A stretch of DNA of 64,000 bases from positions 62,001 to 126,000 of the forward strand of contig PYVY01000002.1 in the NCBI GenBank assembly GCA_003056425.1. Reading direction: 5' to 3'. The stretch is from Alteromonas indica. GTDB taxonomy: Bacteria; Pseudomonadota; Gammaproteobacteria; Enterobacterales; Alteromonadaceae. Both the position numbers and the translations under genes were made by a program. The notes below the pieces were generated by a model, which saw nothing but the letters and a program-made list of their open reading frames with translations, searched no databases and was not told the DNA's origin. Position 1 is the stretch's first letter. Every line of letters starts with the position of its first letter. Shown here piece after piece: positions 1 to 7,736 of this stretch.

Positions 1-226
1 CCAGTTCAAAGTCGTCAATCATTTCCAGCAATTGCTGAACCGGACCGTCCATAAAGGCTTGTTCATCAGCGCTTAATTTTGCTTTAGGCACCGCGCGCAG
101 CGCGTCCATATCAGGTTTTCCCTGATAAATTGAAGATTCAATCCAAATGTCGCCTGCATCTAAGGCTTCCTGTTCGGTTACCGAAATAGGAGGTAAAACT
201 TTTTTCAGGCTTTTTCTAATACTCAT
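1..226 (-). CDS. fadE: Acyl-CoA dehydrogenase FadE-type, N-terminal part only (runs off window start)
   Basis: Leftward reading frame open from an ATG at 226 to the window edge, about 75 residues. The N-terminus reads MSIRKSLKKVLPPISVTEQE and later contains the stretch DEQAFMDGPVQQLLEMIDD. This resembles the segment of gammaproteobacterial FadE (long-chain acyl-CoA dehydrogenase, first step of fatty-acid beta-oxidation) that precedes the catalytic dehydrogenase domain, where an EEQAFLDGPVEEL-like motif occurs. No catalytic residues are inside the window, so the call rests on this short conserved stretch. The gene is divergent from the RND exporter gene at 488, and the 260 bp between them must hold both promoters. 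Confidence 0.68.
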   Translation of the reverse strand, partial: MSIRKSLKKVLPPISVTEQEALDAGDIWIESSIYQGKPDMDALRAVPKAKLSADEQAFMDGPVQQLLEMIDDFEL

Positions 227-487
227 GATTACTCATCCGCTCATCTGACCAGTTGCTGAGGTAATAGTACATCAAAGTCTGCAAAGATCAAATATGGCGT
301 TAGCACTTTGTTAACTGTCTAAATAAATTTTAACCTTGCGGCACCGGCTACTGCAGGCTTTAGGTCGATTGTCAAAGCGCAGTAAATACCTTCGGATAAT
401 AATAAAAACCTATAGATGGCTTATACTATGGCGTAAAATGTCGATACACTGTGCGGCGTCTAAAACGGATAAGGGTATAGGTCTTCA

Positions 488-2806
488 ATGCAAAAGTTGC
501 CTGGTTGGATGAAGTGGTGTCTGCATTCACCAAAATTTGCGATTCTGCTATTTATAGCCTTGTGTGCGGTGACCGCCACTGGGGCTTCTCAGCTGTATTT
601 TCGCGGCGATTACAAGGTGTTTTTCGAACCGGATAATCCGCAGCGTAAAGCCTTTGAAGACATGCAAAACATTTTCAACAAAAGTGAAAATGTGTCTTTT
701 TTAGTGGTGCCTGCTGCCCCGACGGTCTATCAATCTGATACTTTCAGGCTGATTCACGAGCTTACCGAAGATGCCTGGCAATTGCCCTTATCCACGCGGG
801 TCGAATCAATTTCCAATTATCAGCATACCTATGCCGAAGCCGACGATCTGGTAGTGACCGATCTGATAACCAGTGGGCAGTACGGCCGGCCACATATTCA
901 GTGGGTGCGCGAGGTGGTGCAAAGTACTCCTGAAATAGACGGACGGCTGGTCTCGCGCAATGGCGAGGTGGCGGTAATTAACGCTACTATTCAGTTGCCC
1001 GATGGTGACCAGACCAAAGAAGTGATTGAGATTGCGGACTACGCCCGCCAATTGCAGGATAAATACCAGCAGCAATTCCCTGACCATGCTATTTACCTGA
1101 CCGGCATGGTTATTATGAATGATGCGTTTGCCGTGGCCGCCCAGGATGATGCACAAACCCTGATACCTGCCATGTTTGTGGTTATCACCATCATGATAGC
1201 GTTGTTAACCCGCTCAATTGTGGCGGCCCTGGCGACACTGGTGATTGTGGCCTCGTGTATCGCAGTGACCATGGGCCTGGCCGGTTGGGCCGGACTGTTT
1301 TTAAGTACCGCCACCGTAAACGTACCTACCATGGTAATGACCCTGGCCGTCGCCGATTGTATTCACGTTATTGTGAGTTTCAGGCAATTCGCCCGCCAAG
1401 GGATGGCCAAGCATGAAGCCCTGGCCGAAAGCCTTAAAGTGAATACCAAGCCTATCGTCATTACCAGTGTAACCACGGCTATTGGCTTTCTTATGCTGAA
1501 CTTTTCGGCGGTACCTATTTTGGCCGATTTGGGCAACATGACCGCAGTAGGGGTAATGCTGGCCTGTCTGTTTTCTCTGACAGTGCTTCCGGCGATGTTG
1601 AACCTGGCCCCGTTGCGCGTGCCTGGCGCGCCTAAGCACAATGCTTCACGCTATCATAAGGCGGGGGAGTGGGTGTGCCAGCGACATCGTCGGATTCTGC
1701 CGGTATCGTTGCTGGTGGTAGCCGTATCGCTGGTGTTCTCTGCCAATAACGAACTTAACGATATAGCGGTGAAGTACTTTGGTGAGTCCAGCACCTTTCG
1801 CCAAGCAGTGAATGTGCAGGAAGACACCATGGGCGGTATGTCGAATATCGATTTTGTAATTTACACCGACCAGGAGTATGGGGTTAACGATCCTACCGTA
1901 CTGCATCAGGTGGACGAACTGACTAACTGGCTTAATCAGCAGCCTGAAGTACACCATGTTACCAGCTTCAGTGACACGATTAAGCGGCTGAACATGAATA
2001 TGAACAATGACGATCCTGACTATTACCGGATACCGGAAAATAAAGAGATCGCCTCGCAGTATTTATTGCTTTATGAAATGTCGCTGCCTTATGGACTTGA
2101 TTTGAATAATCAGATAGATATCAATAAGTCAGCGGTACGTATCGTGGCAGTTCTAGATAATTTAGGCAGCAATGAATTTACCGCGTTTGAAAGCCGCGCG
2201 CGAACCTGGTTTGCCGGAGTGGCACCCGACTTGCGTATGGAAGCGGCCAGCCCGCCTCTGATGTTCGCCCATATCGGCGCGCGCAACATGCAAAGTATGG
2301 TGTGGGGCACTATACTCGCATTAGTGCTGATCTCAGGCCTGATTATTATTGCCTTGCGGTCATGGCGGTTAGGCTTGGTCAGCCTGCTAACCAATTTGAT
2401 CCCGGCGGGTATCGGCTTCGGTGTGTGGGGAATGTTTTCCGGACAGATAAACATGGCCTTATCGGTGGTATTAAGTATGACCATGGGTATTATTGTTGAC
2501 GATACGGTACACTTTCTCGCTAAATATCAGCTTGCCCGTCAACAAGGCCAGTCGGTGCGAGATGCTATCATCTATACATTTACCACCGTCGGGCAGGCGT
2601 TGGTTACCACAACCCTGGTTCTGGCGGCGGGGTTTGGTATATTGACGTTGTCCAGTTTCCGGTTAAATTCGGATATGGGCGCCCTGACGGTAATTATTAT
2701 AGTGGCCGCATTAGTGGTAGATTTACTCTTTTTACCCGCCTTTTTAATGTGGTTAGACAAAGACAAAAGTCAGTCCAGAGGTACGCAGAATGAAATTCGT
2801 GAGTAG
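488..2806 (+). CDS. RND-superfamily (MMPL-type) inner-membrane exporter
   Basis: A 772-residue polytopic protein with the duplicated RND plan. A first membrane helix (about residues 15-35) is followed by a periplasmic domain (about 36-220), a block of helices (about 225-375), a second helix-plus-periplasmic domain, and a second block of helices (about 605-755). Acidic intramembrane residues typical of proton-coupled RND/MMPL proteins are visible in AVADCIHV (near 287) and GIIVDDTVHF (near 667). It overlaps the next gene, a LolA-like protein, by 17 bp, and two outer-membrane barrel genes follow, so export of a lipid or other hydrophobic molecule across the envelope is a reasonable inference. 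The substrate cannot be read from sequence. It is shorter than AcrB-type drug pumps (about 1,000 residues) and matches the HpnN/MMPL-like 'predicted exporter' class. Confidence 0.85.
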   Translation: MQKLPGWMKWCLHSPKFAILLFIALCAVTATGASQLYFRGDYKVFFEPDNPQRKAFEDMQNIFNKSENVSFLVVPAAPTVYQSDTFRLIHELTEDAWQLPLSTRVESISNYQHTYAEADDLVVTDLITSGQYGRPHIQWVREVVQSTPEIDGRLVSRNGEVAVINATIQLPDGDQTKEVIEIADYARQLQDKYQQQFPDHAIYLTGMVIMNDAFAVAAQDDAQTLIPAMFVVITIMIALLTRSIVAALATLVIVASCIAVTMGLAGWAGLFLSTATVNVPTMVMTLAVADCIHVIVSFRQFARQGMAKHEALAESLKVNTKPIVITSVTTAIGFLMLNFSAVPILADLGNMTAVGVMLACLFSLTVLPAMLNLAPLRVPGAPKHNASRYHKAGEWVCQRHRRILPVSLLVVAVSLVFSANNELNDIAVKYFGESSTFRQAVNVQEDTMGGMSNIDFVIYTDQEYGVNDPTVLHQVDELTNWLNQQPEVHHVTSFSDTIKRLNMNMNNDDPDYYRIPENKEIASQYLLLYEMSLPYGLDLNNQIDINKSAVRIVAVLDNLGSNEFTAFESRARTWFAGVAPDLRMEAASPPLMFAHIGARNMQSMVWGTILALVLISGLIIIALRSWRLGLVSLLTNLIPAGIGFGVWGMFSGQINMALSVVLSMTMGIIVDDTVHFLAKYQLARQQGQSVRDAIIYTFTTVGQALVTTTLVLAAGFGILTLSSFRLNSDMGALTVIIIVAALVVDLLFLPAFLMWLDKDKSQSRGTQNEIRE

Positions 2807-3593
2807 ACTTAATCTAGTATGGCTATGCGCCGCAATGATCATTGCCGGGCCTGTGGCAGCACAGAATGCGGTGGAACAAGGGCTAACCATAGCCAAAGAG
2901 CGCAAGGCCCGCGACAGTGGCTGGAATAACAGCGTGGCCTCGATGACCATGACCTTGCGTAATTCGCAGGGGCAAGAGGCCACCCGCGAAATGCGGGTAA
3001 GCTCACTGGAAATGCAGCAAGATGGCGATAAAGCCCTGACCGTATTTGATTCGCCACGCGACGTCGCCGGTACGGCCTTTTTAAGCTTTTCCCATGCAAT
3101 GGAAGCGGACGAACAATGGATTTACCTTCCTGCGGTCAAACGGGTTAAACGCATAGCTTCACGCAATAAATCAGGGCCGTTTATGAGCAGTGAGTTCGCC
3201 TTTGAAGACATGACGTCATTTGAAGTTGAGAAATTCACTTATAATTTTTTACGCGAAGATAAATACGAAGGCGAAAAGGTCTTTGTAATGGAACAAATGC
3301 CGCAGGATGAATTTTCCGGCTATTCCAAGCAAATAGTGTGGATAGACCAAGCGCATTATCGGGTTCGCAAAGTGGAGTTTTTTGACCGCAAAGGTGATGC
3401 ATTAAAAACACTGGAATTTGAAGATTATCAGTCGCATGAGATTGACGGTAAGCAATTCTGGCGGCCTTATCGCAGCTTCATGTATAACCAGCAAACCGGT
3501 AAGTCAACTGAACTGAAAACCAACTCGCTGGAGTTTGAGCAAGGCCTGGACGAGTCTGACTTTGATAAAAACAGCTTACGCAGAGCAAGATAG
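2790..3593 (+). CDS. Outer membrane lipoprotein-sorting (LolA-like) periplasmic protein
   Basis: A 267-residue protein with a signal peptide (MKFVSRLNLVWLCAAMIIAG then a PVAAQ cleavage region). The mature part has the beta-rich pattern of the LolA-like fold: SMTMTLRNSQGQEATREMRV, DKALTVFDSPRDVAGTAFL, then an EQWIYLPAVKRVKRI segment. The family is commonly annotated 'outer membrane lipoprotein-sorting protein' and is often encoded beside an RND/MMPL exporter, as here. Translation is probably coupled, because its ATG lies 17 bp inside the exporter gene. By analogy it is a periplasmic carrier for a hydrophobic cargo handed over by the exporter. This is not classical LolA, which is shorter (about 200 residues) and encoded elsewhere. 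Confidence 0.8.
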   Translation: MKFVSRLNLVWLCAAMIIAGPVAAQNAVEQGLTIAKERKARDSGWNNSVASMTMTLRNSQGQEATREMRVSSLEMQQDGDKALTVFDSPRDVAGTAFLSFSHAMEADEQWIYLPAVKRVKRIASRNKSGPFMSSEFAFEDMTSFEVEKFTYNFLREDKYEGEKVFVMEQMPQDEFSGYSKQIVWIDQAHYRVRKVEFFDRKGDALKTLEFEDYQSHEIDGKQFWRPYRSFMYNQQTGKSTELKTNSLEFEQGLDESDFDKNSLRRAR

Positions 3594-3597
3594 GTGT

Positions 3598-4791
3598 ATG
3601 ACTAAACCACAACTTGTAAGCGCCGCGGTTATGTTGACGGCGGCTTTTTCTGCAGCCGCAGAAATTGAAATAGGGGGCAGTGCCTCGGCGGAAGGCCGCT
3701 ATTTTTTACAGGATGCGCTGTATCCCGGGCAACCTCGTAGTCAGGTTTCAGTAGCGATAGAGCCAGAGTTTTACACCGAGTGGAACGATGGTGACGACAG
3801 CTTGCTGGTCAGGCCGTTTGCCCGCTACGATCAACGTGATGATGAGCGTACCCATATGGATTTACGCGAATTTCAGTGGTTGCACGTAGCAGATAACTGG
3901 GAAACGCGGGTTGGTGTAGGCAAAGTGTTCTGGGGTCAAACCGAGTCTTTGCATCTGGTCGATATTATCAACCAGACCGACATGGTGGAACAGGTCGACG
4001 GCGAAGAAAAGCTAGGCCAACCGATGGTGAACTTTACCACCTATGGTGACTGGGGAACGGTATCGGCTTTTGTTTTACCGTATTTTCGCGAACGTACGTT
4101 TGCGGGCCCGGAAGGACGGCTGCGGCCGCCCACACCGATTTATGGCGATCGCGCACAATATGAGTCGGGTGCGCAACAACAACATCTTGATTATGCCTTA
4201 CGCTATCAAAACAGCCTGGGAGATTGGGAGCTAGGGGTGTCGTTTTTTGACGGTACCACCCGCGAACCTGAATTAACCACTGACTTTGATGAAGCGGGGC
4301 AAAGTTATATTCTGCCTTACTATGCTCAGGTTAAGCAATATGGGGTAGACCTGTTAAAGGTACAGGGTGCATGGCTACTGAAATTTGAAGGTATTTACCG
4401 CAGTGGTCAAAGTGAAGATTTCACAGCCGCGGTGGCGGGCTTTGAGCGCACTACCGTGGGGGTTATGGGCACCAATCATGACCTTGGTTTCTTAATGGAA
4501 TACCAGTTCGATGAACGGGACAATAATTTTTTCGCCACCGGCCAGAATGATCTGATGATGGGGGTGCGCTGGACCTTCAACGATATAGACGGCACGGAAG
4601 TATTGGCTGGCTATATTCAGGATCTGGATGAGTCGGGTACCTACAGTGGGTTTATTGAAGCTTCCAGCCGGATGACGGATAACTGGCGTTGGAAGCTGGA
4701 TGCTTACTTCTTCTCAGCTGATGTCGTTGACACCTATTTGTATATGCGCCGCGATGATCAGGTACAGATGACACTGGAATATTTCTTTTAA
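3598..4791 (+). CDS. Predicted outer-membrane beta-barrel protein
   Basis: A 397-residue protein taken from the ATG at 3598. An upstream in-frame ATG at 3535 lies inside the preceding gene, but 3598 gives a clean signal peptide (MTKPQLVSAAVMLTAAFSAA, then AEIEIGG). The mature protein is rich in alternating aromatic and polar strands and ends in a terminal Phe (LEYFF), the usual C-terminal signature of BAM-assembled barrels. It starts 4 bp after the LolA-like gene stop, so it belongs to the same transcription unit and may be the outer-membrane end of that route. I recognise no specific family; it is about porin/DUF1302-like size. The function is unassigned. Confidence 0.7.
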   Translation: MTKPQLVSAAVMLTAAFSAAAEIEIGGSASAEGRYFLQDALYPGQPRSQVSVAIEPEFYTEWNDGDDSLLVRPFARYDQRDDERTHMDLREFQWLHVADNWETRVGVGKVFWGQTESLHLVDIINQTDMVEQVDGEEKLGQPMVNFTTYGDWGTVSAFVLPYFRERTFAGPEGRLRPPTPIYGDRAQYESGAQQQHLDYALRYQNSLGDWELGVSFFDGTTREPELTTDFDEAGQSYILPYYAQVKQYGVDLLKVQGAWLLKFEGIYRSGQSEDFTAAVAGFERTTVGVMGTNHDLGFLMEYQFDERDNNFFATGQNDLMMGVRWTFNDIDGTEVLAGYIQDLDESGTYSGFIEASSRMTDNWRWKLDAYFFSADVVDTYLYMRRDDQVQMTLEYFF

Positions 4792-4815
4792 AATAATAAG
4801 AGTGACTTTACATAC

Positions 4816-5379
4816 ATGAAGCAACGATGGATGAGCATGCTTTTAGCAGGCTGTCTGTGCAGCGCAGCACAGGCTACGGAAAAAATGTACGGTGTGGTTG
4901 GAGCGGGCTACAGCGATGCTGAGTTTAGCAACAGCCGTGCAGGCAGTGATCTTGGTAGCGAGACCTTCTATCTGGCCCTGGGCCATGAATTTGCCCCGCA
5001 ATGGTATATTGAAGGCGGCTACAAACGGCTGTTTGATGACAGCGATGAGACCGGCAATACCAAAGGCGATGCGTTGTATCTTGCTGTGTTAGGGAAAGCC
5101 GGCGGCCCCCAGGGTGAGCTGTTTTACAAGTTGGGTGTAATGAGCGCCGATATCAGTGGCCAATATCTGATGGACGAGACTGACAACTGTGAAGTAGGGC
5201 AGGTGATCCAGGGTGCTTGTGACTATGATGAAGGGATAGTAGCAGGCCTGGTAGGGTTGGGTTATGACTACCACCTGGGGCTTAACACTATGATTCGAAT
5301 AGAATATGAGCATGTACGCGGCGAGCACAATCTGTCTGCCAACTTGTTTAACCTGGGTTTTCGCTACAACTTTAATTAA
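4816..5379 (+). CDS. Small outer-membrane beta-barrel protein (OmpA/OmpW-like fold)
   Basis: A 187-residue protein. It has a signal peptide (MKQRWMSMLLAGCLCSAAQA), then about eight amphipathic strands (MYGVVGAGYSDAEF, SETFYLALGHEF, QWYIEGGYKRLF and others), and ends NLGFRYNFN, a typical barrel end. It carries two cysteines in a loop (NCEVGQVIQGACDYD) that could form a disulfide. It follows the larger barrel gene by 24 bp and probably closes the envelope operon that begins at 488. The fold is clear but the role is not; it could be a structural barrel or a small channel. Confidence 0.68.
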   Translation: MKQRWMSMLLAGCLCSAAQATEKMYGVVGAGYSDAEFSNSRAGSDLGSETFYLALGHEFAPQWYIEGGYKRLFDDSDETGNTKGDALYLAVLGKAGGPQGELFYKLGVMSADISGQYLMDETDNCEVGQVIQGACDYDEGIVAGLVGLGYDYHLGLNTMIRIEYEHVRGEHNLSANLFNLGFRYNFN

Positions 5380-5465
5380 TAACACCTTGTCGGTGCCCTG
5401 AAGTAAACCAAGTTGACGTATTAACGGTATGAATACACAAAGCAAACAAAAGGCGTTTGATATTC

Positions 5466-5723
5466 ATGAGAAACGAGCTAGACAATAAATTTTTACTGCA
5501 GGTGTTCGATAAAATTCGTCAGTTTGGTGATAAAAAAGACGACCGTTATGTTCTAAACGGTATTACCGCATTTACCGATATGGACGGATATACGCTGTTC
5601 GTGGAGGATCCAAACGTTAAGCTGCAATATGGCTTCCACAACCAGTATCACTATGACTACGAGTCTGATAGCGATATGGAAAAGTTTGAGAAAAAACTTA
5701 AAGAAATCGATAAAGAGTACTGA
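5466..5723 (+). CDS. DUF3081-family small protein
   Basis: An 85-residue protein read from the ATG at 5466; an in-frame TTG at 5457 would add three residues, but AAAGGCG sits at a workable distance from the ATG. The sequence (MRNELDNKFLLQVFDKIRQF, then an ITAFTDMDGYTLFVEDP segment and a charged tail) resembles the DUF3081 proteins found in Vibrio, Shewanella and Alteromonas relatives. No signal peptide or membrane helix is seen, so it is probably cytoplasmic. Its function is unknown. A strong intrinsic terminator follows within 5 bp, so it ends its own transcript. Confidence 0.72.
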   Translation: MRNELDNKFLLQVFDKIRQFGDKKDDRYVLNGITAFTDMDGYTLFVEDPNVKLQYGFHNQYHYDYESDSDMEKFEKKLKEIDKEY

Positions 5724-5727
5724 AGTG

Positions 5728-5752
5728 AAACCCCGCCAAGGCGGGGTTTTTT
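5728..5752 (+). terminator. Intrinsic terminator after the DUF3081 gene
   Basis: Arms AACCCCGCC and GGCGGGGTT around a two-base AA loop centre, followed by a T run (TTTTTTG). It lies immediately after the stop codon at 5723. Confidence 0.85.
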
Positions 5753-5868
5753 GTATCCGCGCATTACGCTTTGAACCCGGCTTTTGCGGTAAACGCAAAC
5801 CGCAGAACGCCAAGTGAGTGGTAACTTTTGTTTCAGACGGTACAATACTGGGTAAAAAATTATTCAGG

Positions 5869-6804
5869 ATGTCGTCTTTGTCTGCTATTACCCCACCATC
5901 TTTCAAGCTACGTTTTTTAGGGCCTAAGTACTGGCTAACCTGGTTGGGTGTGGTTGTACTGTATGCTATTACCTGGCTGCCGTTACCGGTCATCCGAAAA
6001 ATCGGGGCTGGTGCAGGGCGATTGATTGGGGTCATTGTGCCTAAGCGGGTAAAAGTGGCCAAACGCAATATTGCCCTGACCTATCCGGCGCTTACCAATA
6101 CTCAGGTAGACGAACTGGCGCATGAGAATGTGCGGCGCGCCGGTATGGCGTTGTTTGAAACCGCTATGGGCTGGTGGTGGCCCGGCTGGCGTATTCGTCG
6201 TTGTTTTACTATTGAGGGCTACGAGCACGTTGAAGCCGCATTGGCGCAAGGCAAAGGCGTATTTGGCCTGGCCTTACATAATATGAACCTGGAATTTGCG
6301 TGCCGTGGCGTGGGGTATACCCATCCTTCGATAGCCTTTTATCGCAAACACAACAACCCGTTAATTGATTACCTGCAATACCATGGTCGCGCACGCTCAA
6401 ATAAATATATGATTCATAAACGTAACGCGCGGGCGCTGATTAACGCATTGGATAATCAGGAGCTGTGCCTGTACTTACCGGATCAGGACTACGGACGCAG
6501 CCAAAGTATATTCGTACCATTTGGCGGCGTGGCTGAGACCGCGACCTCTACCGCGACCTTAATGTTTGCCCGGCGGGCCAATTGCGTGCCCATGATATTC
6601 ACCTCGCAATACACCGCGGGTGGGTACAAAGTGAAAATTTACCCGGCTATGAATGAGCTTGCCACGCAAGATGATCGGGGTGCATTGACCTACTTAAATG
6701 AACAGGTATGTAACATTGTAGCAGAACAACCCGAGAGCTATTTGTGGATGCACAAGCGCTTTAAAACCCGGCCGCGGGATACCGATCCGTCGTTGTATGA
6801 CTAG
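5869..6804 (+). CDS. lpxL: LpxL/LpxP-type Kdo-lipid A acyltransferase
   Basis: A 311-residue protein from the ATG at 5869. An in-frame start at 5818 also exists, but 5869 aligns with the E. coli LpxL start: here PPSFKLRFLGPKYWLTWLG, in E. coli a PKFSTALLHPRYWLTWLG-like stretch. It is an inner-membrane enzyme that transfers a secondary acyl chain (laurate or a related acid) onto Kdo2-lipid IVA in lipid A maturation. The catalytic HX4E motif is present as H137-NMNL-E142, and further family blocks are seen (NNPLIDYLQYHGR, YLPDQDYGRSQSIFVPFGG, WMHKRFKTRP). One N-terminal membrane helix is present. The gene stands alone between a terminator and the TcpQ-domain gene. LpxL versus LpxP or LpxM cannot be separated by eye, though the PDQDYG block favours LpxL/P. 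Confidence 0.83.
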   Translation: MSSLSAITPPSFKLRFLGPKYWLTWLGVVVLYAITWLPLPVIRKIGAGAGRLIGVIVPKRVKVAKRNIALTYPALTNTQVDELAHENVRRAGMALFETAMGWWWPGWRIRRCFTIEGYEHVEAALAQGKGVFGLALHNMNLEFACRGVGYTHPSIAFYRKHNNPLIDYLQYHGRARSNKYMIHKRNARALINALDNQELCLYLPDQDYGRSQSIFVPFGGVAETATSTATLMFARRANCVPMIFTSQYTAGGYKVKIYPAMNELATQDDRGALTYLNEQVCNIVAEQPESYLWMHKRFKTRPRDTDPSLYD

Positions 6805-6810
6805 ACCTAT

Positions 6811-6832
6811 TGCCAATTGCCTGTTATTGGCA
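6811..6832 (+). other. Short hairpin after the lpxL-like gene
   Basis: TGCCAAT and ATTGGCA arms (7 bp) with an 8-nt loop, starting 7 bp after the stop codon. There is no T run behind it, so it is only a weak terminator or RNA-stability candidate. Confidence 0.3.
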
Positions 6833-6896
6833 GTTGTCTGTACTATTATTGAACCAGACGTTATAAAACCAGTAACCGGTAAGTGTAAATTGTAGT

Positions 6897-7502
6897 ATGG
6901 CAAAGCATTATTCTGGAAAATCCTTTTGGGCCAAACAAATCGGCTTCGCGCTGGTGCTGGTTATCGCCGCCGGGATCGCCATTTACCTGCAGCAAAGCGG
7001 TTTCGGTGAAGATCCCCCCGCTGAAGATACAAAAACGGTATCCAAAGGGTTAAGTAGTTTTTACCGTAACTTCAGAATGTCGGCTGCGGATGTTGACAGC
7101 GACACCTCAGGCGAGTTTGTGGTAAGTGTTGAGCAAGTGGACGGGGGTCTGGATAATCAGCTCAAACGTATGTCCAGCGAAAGACGGCCGGCAAAAACCG
7201 ATTGGGTTGGCGAACATAAGTTTCGCAGTTTTAAAGCGGGCAATACCCTGCGCGATGCCATTTCTGCTTACGCCCAAAAAGAAGGTATGCAGGTGATCTG
7301 GGATTTGGACCAGGACTTCGTTATTAAGCATCACTTTCAGCTGGACGATACTATTGTAGGCTCACTGGACCAAATCGCGAACGCCGTAAACAGCAACTTT
7401 GCAGGGGATGTGCATACCTATGTGTGTGCCAAGCAGCGTACTTTGGTGGTAACCGCCACCTTAACGCCTTTCCTGAAGACCCACTGCGCCCCGGTTGAAT
7501 AA
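6897..7502 (+). CDS. TcpQ-type domain protein, single membrane anchor
   Basis: A 201-residue protein with one N-terminal helix (about residues 14-30, IGFALVLVIAAGIAIYL) and a periplasmic remainder. The C-terminal part (about 105-195: FKAGNTLRDAISAYAQKEGM, QVIWDLDQDFVIKHHFQLDD) matches the TcpQ C-terminal domain of toxin-coregulated-pilus biosynthesis protein Q, a secretin-associated STN-like fold. In known systems TcpQ-type proteins help a secretin assemble. No pilus, secretin or type II/IV genes occur near it here, so it looks like an orphan copy. Its partner, if any, must lie elsewhere in the genome. Confidence 0.68.
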   Translation: MAKHYSGKSFWAKQIGFALVLVIAAGIAIYLQQSGFGEDPPAEDTKTVSKGLSSFYRNFRMSAADVDSDTSGEFVVSVEQVDGGLDNQLKRMSSERRPAKTDWVGEHKFRSFKAGNTLRDAISAYAQKEGMQVIWDLDQDFVIKHHFQLDDTIVGSLDQIANAVNSNFAGDVHTYVCAKQRTLVVTATLTPFLKTHCAPVE

Positions 7503-7736
7503 GGCCGGTGGCCGCTAACCGACCGATAGCGCTTAAAGGGAAGCCTGGCGGCCGTATTGGCCCCGTTTTTTATGTTTGCCCGCCCATTTTTGGCCTGTAC
7601 CACGAACAAGCCTGATGTAGGTTGATTTCTTAGCCGCTCGTTTGCCCAGCCGCTTGTTTCCTCAGCCGCTTTCTTGGCCCGGGTGGGCTGGCGTTTTTCT
7701 GAAACCGGGCCGTGGGCGCCTTGGCTGGGCGCTGCT

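Noticed and set aside
7551..7571. Terminator between the TcpQ-domain gene and glnE
   Set aside because: A T run is present, but the preceding GGCC/GGCC pairing is too short to support the call.
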